Positions 32,756 to 40,440 of a DNA stretch of 64,000 nt are shown one piece after another. A model generated the notes under the pieces. It ran no database searches and was not told where the DNA came from. It saw only the letters and a list, made by a program, of their open reading frames with translations. How positions within the stretch are numbered: position 1 is the stretch's first letter; each line of letters starts with the position of its first letter. The stretch comes from Streptomyces ruber (GTDB lineage Bacteria; Actinomycetota; Actinomycetes; Streptomycetales; Streptomycetaceae): the NCBI RefSeq assembly GCF_014648075.1, contig NZ_BMQK01000009.1, forward strand, positions 220,761-284,760, given 5' to 3'. Made by a program: the position numbers and the translations under genes.

Positions 32756-32778
32756 ACCGTACGGCGGGCCACTGACAA
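32756..32778 (-). promoter_or_regulatory. RecA-NDp (PafBC-type) promoter of ogt
   Basis: On the minus strand TTGTCAGTG (32778-32770), 8 bases, TACGGT (32761-32756). All fixed positions of TTGTCRGTG-N8-TANNNT match. The start codon lies 7 bases after the -10. Confidence 0.85.
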
Positions 32779-32785
32779 CGCCGCC

Positions 32786-33664
32786 TCACCGGCCGCCCGT
32801 CGCCTCGCGGACGACGTCGGGGACGTTCGTGATGATGCCGTCCACGCCGTACCCGGCGACCCGACGGGCGCTCGCCGCGTCGTCCACGGTCCAGGTGAGT
32901 GTGCGCAGCGGATCGTCGTGGGGTCCGTCGTGCGCGTGGACGGCGGCGACGTAGGCGCGGGAGAGCGTCTTGTACGGCGCGTTGATCTGGTCGGCGAACG
33001 TCGCGTACTCCGGCAGGTCGGCGACCGCGGGGGCGCCCAGGAAACCGGTCCGCACGCCCGGGCGCAGCTCGTGCACCGTGCGCACGCTGTCCGCGCTGAA
33101 GCTCTGCACGACGAGCCCGGACCGCAGGCGCCAGGGGCTGAGCCAGCCCTCGTTGGACAGCACCTTGAGCGTCTGCCGCTCGATGCCCGGGTAGAGCTCG
33201 GGATTCTTGATCTCCAGCACGAGCTTCTGGTGGTTGCGCGTCACACGCCGCACGTACTGCTCCAGGGTCGGCACGCGCGCGCCCGCGTACCGGGAGTCGA
33301 ACCAGCTGCCCGCGTCCAGGCGCGCGATCTCCGCGGCGGTGAAGTCCCGCACGTTCCACGGCGACCGGCCGGGGTAGAGCTCCTCCACGTCCGTGGTCCG
33401 CGCGAGGGACGCGTCGTGGACCACGACGAGCTCGCCGTCCCTGGTGCGCTGGACGTCGTTCTCGACCCAGTCGAAGCCCATGCCGGCGGCCTTGTCGACG
33501 GCTGCCAGAGTGTTCTCGGGCGCGTAGGCGGAGGCCCCGCGGTGCGCCACGACGACCGGGCGGTCGGTCTCGGGGACCGCGTGGGCGGCGGCAGGGGGCA
33601 GCAGGAGGGCGGTGATCACTCCCGCACACGCGGAGGCCAGGGCGGCAACGGAACGCACGTGCAT
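32786..33664 (-). CDS. secreted glycerophosphodiester phosphodiesterase
   Basis: The 292-residue protein starts with a signal peptide (MHVRSVAALASACAGVITALLLPPAAAHA, cleavage likely near residue 29). The GDPD domain follows: VVAHRGASAYAPENT with catalytic His-Arg, WVENDVQRTRDGELVVVHD (metal-binding Glu/Asp and His), LEIKNPELYPG and the final WTVDD...GVDGIITNVPD. It hydrolyses deacylated phospholipids to glycerol 3-phosphate outside the cell, so may supply phosphate or carbon. ATG 33664 has GAGGAG 6 bases upstream. It is divergent from the MHYT gene across 281 bases, in which I see no other gene and no clear Pho box. Confidence 0.92.
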   Translation of the reverse strand: MHVRSVAALASACAGVITALLLPPAAAHAVPETDRPVVVAHRGASAYAPENTLAAVDKAAGMGFDWVENDVQRTRDGELVVVHDASLARTTDVEELYPGRSPWNVRDFTAAEIARLDAGSWFDSRYAGARVPTLEQYVRRVTRNHQKLVLEIKNPELYPGIERQTLKVLSNEGWLSPWRLRSGLVVQSFSADSVRTVHELRPGVRTGFLGAPAVADLPEYATFADQINAPYKTLSRAYVAAVHAHDGPHDDPLRTLTWTVDDAASARRVAGYGVDGIITNVPDVVREATGGR

Positions 33665-33945
33665 GCGTACTCCTCGCATAGGTACTCGCGGACTGCTCAA
33701 GAGTGACAGCGGAGTGTCAGGGGGCAGGGGCAGGAAGGGTGCAGGACGGCCACGGTCCGATGGTGCTGCCCGAGCGTGCTCACGGCCACCGCACAAGTGG
33801 GGCAGCTCCGTGTTTCTTTGCCGGAATATCGTTCGACCATTCCGGCAGGGTCATACTCTCTGCTTCAGCCACGACCGTTGCCGCGGTCTGGTGCGGGACA
33901 TTTCACCGGATCAACGGATACGACAGGCGGGAAGGGCAGCCGCGA

Positions 33946-34821
33946 ATGCAGGGCACGGTCGACGGCCTCAGTTACGGACTCGTCACACCAGTGGTGGCCT
34001 TTCTCATGGCCTGCCTCGGCGGCGCGCTCGGTCTGCGCTGCACGATGAGATCGATGCTCGGGACCCGCTCCCGGCGGGCCGGCTGGCTCGCCATGGGCTC
34101 CGCGGCGATCGGCTCGGGCATATGGACCATGCACTTCATCGCGATGACGGGTTTCCAGGTCAGGGAGACGCCCGTCCACTACGACGCGCCGACGACGTTC
34201 GCGAGCCTCGCCGTCGCCGTCGTCATGGTCGGCATCGGGATCTTCATCGTCGGTCACCGGGGCGCGAAGGGCACGGCCCTGTTCACCGGGGGCACGATCA
34301 CGGGGCTGGGCGTGGCCTCGATGCACTACCTGGGAATGGCCGGAATGCGGCTCAACGGCGAGCTGAGGTACAACACCCTCACCGTCGGCGCCTCGGTCGT
34401 CATAGCCGTCGTGGCCGCGATCGCCGCCCTCTGGGCGGCCGGACAGGTCCGCGGCTTCCTGTGGAGCGTCGGCGCCAGTGTCGTCATGGGGCTCGCGGTC
34501 ACCGGTATGCACTACACGGGCATGGCGGCCCTCACCGTCCACCTCCACGACACGGACGGCACCCCGGCCGGCGAGTCGGCCGGAGCCCTGCTCGGGCCGA
34601 TGCTGATCGGCCCGCTCCTGCTCCTCTGCCTCGCCGGCGCCGTCGTGATGTTCGACCCGCGGATGGTCACGGGCCGGATCGACTGGGACGCCGAGGCCCC
34701 CCGCCCCGGCATCCCGGCCCACGCCACCTCCTCGCACCCGGGCGGACGCGAGGTCGTCCGGGCCCGCCGGTACCACCGCCAGCCCCGGCACCCGGGCTCC
34801 CGCACCCCGCAGAACTGGTGA
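33946..34821 (+). CDS. MHYT-domain integral membrane sensor
   Basis: The 291-residue protein has seven predicted membrane helices and the three MHYT-type repeats MHFIAM, MHYLGM and MHYTGM, each at a helix end. These His/Met residues are proposed to bind copper or sense O2, CO or NO. There is no attached EAL/GGDEF output domain; the C-terminus is a short basic cytoplasmic tail, which is the usual stand-alone Streptomyces form. ATG 33946 is preceded by GGGAAGGG. It sits directly upstream of uvrB with a 40-base gap that contains the uvrB promoter. Confidence 0.9.
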   Translation: MQGTVDGLSYGLVTPVVAFLMACLGGALGLRCTMRSMLGTRSRRAGWLAMGSAAIGSGIWTMHFIAMTGFQVRETPVHYDAPTTFASLAVAVVMVGIGIFIVGHRGAKGTALFTGGTITGLGVASMHYLGMAGMRLNGELRYNTLTVGASVVIAVVAAIAALWAAGQVRGFLWSVGASVVMGLAVTGMHYTGMAALTVHLHDTDGTPAGESAGALLGPMLIGPLLLLCLAGAVVMFDPRMVTGRIDWDAEAPRPGIPAHATSSHPGGREVVRARRYHRQPRHPGSRTPQNW

Positions 34822-34831
34822 ACGCGGCCCG

Positions 34832-34854
34832 TTGTCAGTGCGGGGTCGTACGGT
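34832..34854 (+). promoter_or_regulatory. RecA-NDp (PafBC-type) promoter of uvrB
   Basis: TTGTCAGTG (34832-34840), 8 bases, TACGGT (34849-34854): a full match to TTGTCRGTG-N8-TANNNT. The uvrB ATG is 7 bases further on, so the message would be leaderless. Confidence 0.85.
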
Positions 34855-34861
34855 TGATGCC

Positions 34862-36997
34862 ATGCGGCCCGTAACAGAGATCGAACGCACGGGGGCGCCC
34901 TTCGAGGTCGTCAGCCCCTACCAGCCGAGCGGTGACCAGCCGACGGCCATCGCCGAGCTCGCCCGGCGCGTCGAAGCAGGTGAGAAGGACGTCGTCCTGC
35001 TGGGCGCGACCGGCACCGGCAAGTCCGCCACCACCGCGTGGATGATCGAGAAGCTTCAGCGCCCCACCCTCGTGATGGCGCCGAACAAGACACTGGCCGC
35101 CCAGCTGGCGAACGAGTTCCGCGAGCTGTTGCCGAACAACGCCGTCGAATACTTCGTCTCGTACTACGACTACTACCAGCCCGAGGCGTACGTCCCCCAG
35201 TCGGACACGTACATCGAGAAGGACTCCTCGATCAACGAGGAGGTGGAGCGGCTGCGCCACTCCGCGACCAACTCGCTGCTCACCCGTCGCGACGTCGTCG
35301 TGGTCGCCTCCGTCTCCTGCATCTACGGCCTCGGTACGCCGCAGGAGTACGTGGACCGGATGGTCCCCCTCCGGGTCGGTGACGAGATCGACCGCGACGA
35401 CCTGCTGCGCCGCTTCGTCGACATCCAGTACACGCGCAACGACATGGCGTTCACCCGCGGCACCTTCCGCGTCCGCGGCGACACCATCGAGATCTTCCCG
35501 GTGTACGAGGAGCTCGCCGTCCGCATCGAGATGTTCGGCGACGAGATCGAGGCCCTCTCCACCCTGCACCCGCTCACCGGCGAGGTCATCAGCGACGACC
35601 GGCAGCTCTACGTCTTCCCGGCGTCCCACTACGTCGCGGGCCCCGAGCGCCTGGAGCGCGCGGTGAACGACATCGAGAAGGAGCTCACCGAGCGCCTGGC
35701 CGAGCTGGAACGCCAGGGCAAGCTGCTGGAGGCCCAGCGGCTGCGCATGCGCACCACGTACGACATCGAGATGCTCCGCCAGATCGGCACCTGCTCCGGC
35801 GTGGAGAACTACTCGATGCACTTCGACGGCCGCTCGCCCGGCTCGCCGCCGAACACGCTGCTGGACTACTTCCCCGAGGACTTCCTCCTCGTCATCGACG
35901 AGTCGCACGTCACCGTCCCGCAGATCGGCGCGATGTACGAGGGCGACGCCTCCCGCAAGCGCACCCTCGTCGACCACGGCTTCCGGCTGCCCTCCGCGCT
36001 GGACAACCGCCCGCTGAAGTGGGAGGAGTTCTCGGAGCGCATCGGCCAGACCGTGTACCTGTCCGCGACCCCAGGGCAGTACGAGCTCTCGCGCGCGGAC
36101 GGCCACGTCGAGCAGATCATCCGCCCCACCGGCCTGGTCGACCCCGAGGTCGTGGTCAAGCCCACCGAGGGCCAGATCGACGACCTGGTGCACGAGATCC
36201 GCAAGCGCACCGAGAAGGACGAACGCGTCCTCGTCACCACGCTCACCAAGAAGATGGCCGAGGACCTCACGGACTACTTCGTCGAGCTCGGCATCCAGGT
36301 CCGCTACCTGCACAGCGACGTCGACACCCTGCGCCGCGTCGAGCTGCTGCGCGAACTGCGCGCCGGTGAGTACGACGTCCTGGTCGGCATCAACCTGCTC
36401 AGGGAGGGGCTCGACCTGCCCGAGGTGTCCCTGGTGGCGATCCTCGACGCCGACAAGGAGGGCTTCCTGCGCTCCGGGACCTCCCTCATCCAGACCATCG
36501 GCCGCGCCGCGCGCAACGTCTCCGGCCAGGTCCACATGTACGCCGACAAGATCACTCCGGCGATGGAGCGGGCCATCGACGAGACCAACCGCCGCCGGGA
36601 GAAGCAGATCGCGTACAACACGGCGAACGGCATCGACCCGCAGCCGCTGCGCAAGAAGATCAACGACATCGTGGCGCAGATCGCCCGCGAGGACGTGGAC
36701 ACCGAGCAGCTGCTCGGCACCGGCTACCGCAACCTCAAGGACGGCAAGGGCGCCAAGGCCCCGGTGCCCTCCCTGGGCAAGGCGGACAAGGGCACCAAGG
36801 CGGCCAAGGGCAAGGCCGCCCGGACCGTGCCGACCGACCGCCCGGCCGCGGCGCTCGCCGAGCAGATCGAGCAGATGACGGAGCGCATGCGCGCGGCAGC
36901 CGCCGAGCTCCAGTTCGAGGTCGCCGCCCGGCTGCGCGACGAGGTCTCCGAGATGAAGAAGGAACTGCGCCAGATGAAGGAGGCGGGCCTGGCCTGA
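34862..36997 (+). CDS. uvrB: excinuclease ABC subunit B
   Basis: A 711-residue helicase-fold damage verification subunit of nucleotide excision repair. Walker A GATGTGKSAT (48-57), the beta-hairpin SYYDYYQPEAYVP (about 100-112) that probes DNA, the DESH box VIDESHVTVPQ, domain 3 with QTIGRAARN, and the C-terminal UVR motif (about 665-700) that docks UvrC are all present. A Lys/Ala linker about 630-650 is actinobacterial. ATG 34862 is chosen over an in-frame GTG at 34832, because that GTG lies inside the RecA-NDp element. It is induced by DNA damage if PafBC acts here. Confidence 0.98.
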   Translation: MRPVTEIERTGAPFEVVSPYQPSGDQPTAIAELARRVEAGEKDVVLLGATGTGKSATTAWMIEKLQRPTLVMAPNKTLAAQLANEFRELLPNNAVEYFVSYYDYYQPEAYVPQSDTYIEKDSSINEEVERLRHSATNSLLTRRDVVVVASVSCIYGLGTPQEYVDRMVPLRVGDEIDRDDLLRRFVDIQYTRNDMAFTRGTFRVRGDTIEIFPVYEELAVRIEMFGDEIEALSTLHPLTGEVISDDRQLYVFPASHYVAGPERLERAVNDIEKELTERLAELERQGKLLEAQRLRMRTTYDIEMLRQIGTCSGVENYSMHFDGRSPGSPPNTLLDYFPEDFLLVIDESHVTVPQIGAMYEGDASRKRTLVDHGFRLPSALDNRPLKWEEFSERIGQTVYLSATPGQYELSRADGHVEQIIRPTGLVDPEVVVKPTEGQIDDLVHEIRKRTEKDERVLVTTLTKKMAEDLTDYFVELGIQVRYLHSDVDTLRRVELLRELRAGEYDVLVGINLLREGLDLPEVSLVAILDADKEGFLRSGTSLIQTIGRAARNVSGQVHMYADKITPAMERAIDETNRRREKQIAYNTANGIDPQPLRKKINDIVAQIAREDVDTEQLLGTGYRNLKDGKGAKAPVPSLGKADKGTKAAKGKAARTVPTDRPAAALAEQIEQMTERMRAAAAELQFEVAARLRDEVSEMKKELRQMKEAGLA

Positions 36998-37005
36998 CGC
37001 CCCCG

Positions 37006-37032
37006 CCCGCCGGGCCCGGTCGGCCCGGCGGG
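37006..37032 (+). terminator. uvrB terminator
   Basis: A perfect 11-bp GC stem (CCCGCCGGGCC, 37006-37016 with 37022-37032) and 5-base loop, 9 bases past the stop. Confidence 0.85.
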
Positions 37033-37163
37033 GGACGGACGCGCCGTGTTGCAGGACCGGCACAATGCGCGGTCCGGGCTTCGGCGCTGCCGACGCGGAA
37101 CCGTAGGGTGCGGGCAACCGCGGGTTCCGCGGCAACAGGGGAGAAGCCCGAGAGGGGAACGGC

Positions 37164-37742
37164 GTGACGGTCAACATGACCAAGGGGCAGGCGATCAGCC
37201 TGCGGAAGAACGACGGGGGCACGCTGACCGCGGTGCGCATGGGGCTGGGCTGGCAGGCCGCTCCCCGGCGCGGACTGTTCGGCTCCCGCACCCGGCAGAT
37301 CGACCTCGACGCCTCCGCCGTGCTGTTCGCGGACAAGCAGCCCGTCGACGTCGTCTTCTTCCGCCACCTCGTCAGCGACGACGGTTCCGTCCGGCACACC
37401 GGTGACAACCTCGTCGGCGGGGTCGGCCGGGGCGGCGACGACGAGGCCGTCCTCGTCGACCTCGAGCGCGTCCCGGTCCACATCGACCAGATCGTGTTCA
37501 CCGTGAACTCCTTCACCGGCCAGACCTTCCAGGAGGTGGAGAACGCGTTCTGCCGCCTGGTCGACGAGACCAACGGCCAGGAGCTCGCCCGGTACACGCT
37601 CGCGGGCGGCGGCGCGTACACCGCCCAGCTCATGGCCAAGGTGCACCGCACGGGCAGCGGCTGGCAGATGACCGCCCTCGGCGTCCCGGCCGACGGCCGC
37701 ACCTTCCAGGACCTGATGCCGGCGATCCTGCCGGTGCTGTAG
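37164..37742 (+). CDS. TerD-family protein
   Basis: The 192-residue protein is a single TerD domain: MTKGQAISLRKNDGGTLTAVRMGLGWQ, IDLDASAVLF, HTGDNLVGGVGRGGDDEAVLVDLERVP, IVFTVNSFTGQTFQEVENAFCRLVD. TerD proteins bind Ca2+ through Asp-rich loops such as GDN and GDDE seen here, and belong to tellurite resistance and stress systems. GTG 37164 has GAGAGGGG upstream. It precedes a TerC-family gene, but a hairpin and a 390-base region with its own promoter and riboswitch lie between, so they are separately controlled. Confidence 0.92.
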   Translation: MTVNMTKGQAISLRKNDGGTLTAVRMGLGWQAAPRRGLFGSRTRQIDLDASAVLFADKQPVDVVFFRHLVSDDGSVRHTGDNLVGGVGRGGDDEAVLVDLERVPVHIDQIVFTVNSFTGQTFQEVENAFCRLVDETNGQELARYTLAGGGAYTAQLMAKVHRTGSGWQMTALGVPADGRTFQDLMPAILPVL

Positions 37743-37814
37743 CAGGGCTCGGGGACGAAGGCGAGGGTGGCCGAGCCGGTCCGGGGGCCGGGGCGGAACC
37801 TGCCGCTCCCGGAC

Positions 37815-37847
37815 TCGCTCCGACTCGTGGGGCGAGTGTCGGAGCGA
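37815..37847 (+). terminator. hairpin after the TerD gene
   Basis: TCGCTCCGACTCG (37815-37827) pairs with CGAGTGTCGGAGCGA (37833-37847) with a two-base bulge and a 5-base loop. Confidence 0.6.
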
Positions 37848-37935
37848 CGCCTGCCCGGCTCGGGTGCGGCTGTGAGCAGCGCACTTGGTATCCCCTTTAC
37901 TGACTCCTTTACCTTTCCTTGGTAATTCGGGTACT

Positions 37936-38125
37936 CTCTACCGCACGGAGGGGAGTACTCCCTGCCCTGCGGCGACCCCGTCAATACGGATCAGGCGCGA
38001 GTGATCGAGCCGGGTCCCGGGGCGTCGGCCCGGCGGCTCCAGGCGCGTCCGCGTCACCGGTGCCCCGGGTGGAAGAGACCTCCGGTAGCGACGACGCTGA
38101 CATTGCCGTTTAGTACTGCCGGAGG
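37936..38125 (+). ncRNA. yybP-ykoY-type (Mn2+) riboswitch leader of the TerC gene
   Basis: The leader contains the family landmarks GGGGAGTA (from 37950) and GAGACC (38075-38080), bracketed by a closing helix P1: CTACC (37938-37942) with GGTAG (38084-38088) and GGAGG (37947-37951) with CCTCC (38079-38083). CCGTCAATACGG and further GC hairpins lie between. The P1 3' strand CCTCCGG (38079-38085) is also a perfect complement of the ribosome site CCGGAGG (38119-38125). Ligand-stabilised P1 would therefore free the ribosome site. yybP-ykoY riboswitches sense Mn2+ and often control TerC-family exporters, consistent with the gene downstream. Confidence 0.72.
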
Positions 38126-38132
38126 CGCAGCA

Positions 38133-39134
38133 GTGGAAGTTTCCACGACCCTGTGGGTCCTGACGATCGCGGGCCTCATCGCCCTGATCTCGGTCGATTT
38201 CTTCATCGGCCGCAAGCCCCATGACGTATCCATCAAGGAAGCCGGTATCTGGACGATCGTCTGGATCGTCCTCGCCGCGATCTTCGGACTCGGTCTCGCC
38301 GTCTTCGGTGACGGCCAGGCCTCCGGAGAGTTCTTCGCCGGTTACATCACCGAGAAGTCGCTGAGTGTCGACAACCTCTTCGTCTTCGTCCTGATCATGG
38401 CGAAGTTCGCCGTGCCCACGCAGTACCAGCAGCGCGTGCTGCTCGTCGGCGTACTGGTGGCCCTGGTGCTCCGCGCGATATTCATCGCCGCGGGCGCCGC
38501 GATCATCTCCAGCTTCTCCTGGGTCTTCTACATCTTCGGTGCCTTCCTCATCTACACCGCGTGGAAGCTCATCCAGGAGGCCCGTGCCGACGAGGACGAG
38601 GAGGAGTGGGAGGAGAACAAGCTCCTCAAGACGATCGAGCGCCGCTTCGGTGTGGCCGACCGGTACCACGGAACCAAGCTGTGGATCGAGCAGAACGGCA
38701 AGCGCGTCATGACGCCGATGCTGGTCGTGATGCTCGCGATCGGCTCGACCGACATCCTCTTCGCGCTCGACTCCATCCCGGCGATCTTCGGCCTGACCCA
38801 GGACCCGTACATCGTCTTCACGGCCAACGCGTTCGCCCTGATGGGTCTGCGCCAGCTGTACTTCCTCATCGGTGGTCTGCTGAAGAAGCTGGTCCACCTC
38901 TCCTACGGCCTGTCCGTGATCCTCGGCTTCATCGGCGTCAAGCTGGTGCTGCACGCGCTGCACGAGTCCGGCGTCCACGTTCCCGAGATCACCATTCCGG
39001 TCTCGCTCGGCGTGATCTGCGGTGTCCTGGTCATCACCACGATCACCAGCCTGATCGCCTCCAAGAAGCAGGCGGAGGCCGAGCAGCGGAAGACCGACGC
39101 CGGCTCGAAGGACAAGGACAGCATCGAGGCCTGA
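38133..39134 (+). CDS. TerC-family membrane transporter (probable Mn2+ exporter)
   Basis: This 333-residue protein has about nine membrane helices. Key features are LISVDFFIGRKPHDVSIKEA, the acidic transport motif GYITEKSLSVDNLFVFVLIM, a charged cytoplasmic loop (ADEDEEEWEENKLLKTIERRF) and the second acidic motif GSTDILFALDSIPAIFGLTQDPYIVFTANAFALMGLRQLYFLI. TerC/Alx/MeeF-type proteins export Mn2+ or metallate secreted enzymes. GTG 38133 follows GGAGG with 7-base spacing; that GGAGG is the sequence sequestered by the leader. Its riboswitch context supports manganese rather than tellurium as the physiological signal. Confidence 0.93.
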   Translation: MEVSTTLWVLTIAGLIALISVDFFIGRKPHDVSIKEAGIWTIVWIVLAAIFGLGLAVFGDGQASGEFFAGYITEKSLSVDNLFVFVLIMAKFAVPTQYQQRVLLVGVLVALVLRAIFIAAGAAIISSFSWVFYIFGAFLIYTAWKLIQEARADEDEEEWEENKLLKTIERRFGVADRYHGTKLWIEQNGKRVMTPMLVVMLAIGSTDILFALDSIPAIFGLTQDPYIVFTANAFALMGLRQLYFLIGGLLKKLVHLSYGLSVILGFIGVKLVLHALHESGVHVPEITIPVSLGVICGVLVITTITSLIASKKQAEAEQRKTDAGSKDKDSIEA

Positions 39135-39157
39135 CGCCTCCTCGCTGACCGATCCCG

Positions 39158-39203
39158 GCACCGGGAGCGGTGAACGGCACGCGCCGTCCACCGCTCCCGG
39201 TGC
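39158..39203 (+). terminator. terminator of the TerC gene
   Basis: A perfect 15-bp stem (GCACCGGGAGCGGTG, 39158-39172, with 39189-39203), extended inward by ACGGC/GCCGT. Confidence 0.88.
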
Positions 39204-39285
39204 TCGCCCGTTCCTTCCCGAATGCGGAGAACGTCCCACGAGGACCGGAATGCGGGAGTACGGCCGTATGTGCGAAGATCATCGC

Positions 39286-40386
39286 ATGGTCGTTCGCCTT
39301 GGATCGCGTGTGCTGCAATGGACGACGGTCACCCCGGTGGCCGCAGTCATCCTGCTGGTCCTCACCTGGGGGCGAGACCTGCCGGGCCTGGTGGTGGCCC
39401 TGGTCACGCTGGTGCTCGCCGGGGCCGTCCTGGCCGCCGTCCACCACGCCGAGGTCGTCGCGCACCGCGTGGGCGAACCCTTCGGCTCGCTGGTCCTGGC
39501 CGTCGCCGTCACGATCATCGAGGTCGCTCTGATCGTCACGCTGATGATCGACGGCGGGGACAAGAGCGCGACCCTCGCCCGTGACACGGTCTTCGCGGCC
39601 GTGATGATCACCTGCAACGGCATCGTGGGTCTGAGCCTCCTCGTGGCCTCGCTCCGCCACCGAGTCGCGGTGTTCAACGCCGAGGGCACCGGCGCCGCCC
39701 TCGGAACGGTCGCCACACTCGCCACGCTCTGCCTAGTGGTCCCCACCTTCACCACCAGCGCGCCGGGTCCCGAGTTCACCACCTTCCAGCTCATCTTCGC
39801 CGCGCTGGCCTCGCTGCTCCTGTACGGGCTCTTCGTGACCACCCAGACCGTGCGCCACCGCGACTACTTCCTGCCGCTCACCCAGCACGGCGAGGTGATC
39901 ACCGAGGACGAGCACGCCGAAGCGCCGACCACCCGCACCGCCATGGTCAGCCTCGGCCTGCTCGGACTGGCGCTCGTGGGCGTGGTGGGTCTCGCCAAGG
40001 GCGTCTCGCCGACCATCGAGTCGGGCGTCTCGGCGGCCGGGCTGCCGCACGCCGTCGTCGGTGTGGTCATCGCTCTGCTCGTGCTGCTCCCGGAGACCAT
40101 CGCGGCGCTGCGCGCGGCCCGCCGCGACCGGGTGCAGACCAGTCTGAACCTCGCGCTCGGCTCCGCGATGGCCAGCATCGGCCTGACCATTCCGGCGGTC
40201 GCCCTCGCGTCCGTCTGGCTCTCCGGACCGCTCGTCCTCGGTCTCGGCGCCACCCATATGGTGCTGCTCGCGCTGACCGTCGTGGTGGGTGTCCTCACGG
40301 TGGCTCCCGGGCGGGCGACACCGCTCCAGGGCGGTGTGCACCTGGTGCTGTTCCTGGCGTTCCTGGAACTGGCCGCCAATCCGTGA
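39286..40386 (+). CDS. calcium/cation:proton antiporter (ChaA/CAX family)
   Basis: The 366-residue membrane protein has about 11 helices and two CAX alpha-repeat motifs: GEPFGSLVLAVAVTIIEVALIV in the first half and VGVVIALLVLLPETIAALRAARRDRVQTSLNLALGSAMASIGLTIP in the second. The conserved glutamates (VTIIEVAL and LPETIAA) bind the cation. It exchanges Ca2+, or Na+/K+ as in ChaA, for protons. ATG 39286 is chosen because it starts just before the first helix; earlier in-frame ATGs at 39250 and 39268 are possible. It is monocistronic, with no obvious Shine-Dalgarno site. Confidence 0.88.
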   Translation: MVVRLGSRVLQWTTVTPVAAVILLVLTWGRDLPGLVVALVTLVLAGAVLAAVHHAEVVAHRVGEPFGSLVLAVAVTIIEVALIVTLMIDGGDKSATLARDTVFAAVMITCNGIVGLSLLVASLRHRVAVFNAEGTGAALGTVATLATLCLVVPTFTTSAPGPEFTTFQLIFAALASLLLYGLFVTTQTVRHRDYFLPLTQHGEVITEDEHAEAPTTRTAMVSLGLLGLALVGVVGLAKGVSPTIESGVSAAGLPHAVVGVVIALLVLLPETIAALRAARRDRVQTSLNLALGSAMASIGLTIPAVALASVWLSGPLVLGLGATHMVLLALTVVVGVLTVAPGRATPLQGGVHLVLFLAFLELAANP

Positions 40387-40440
40387 CGCGCCTTCCGGGG
40401 GCCCGTCGCCCCGGCTGCGCCACCGGCTCCGCCGCCTCGC

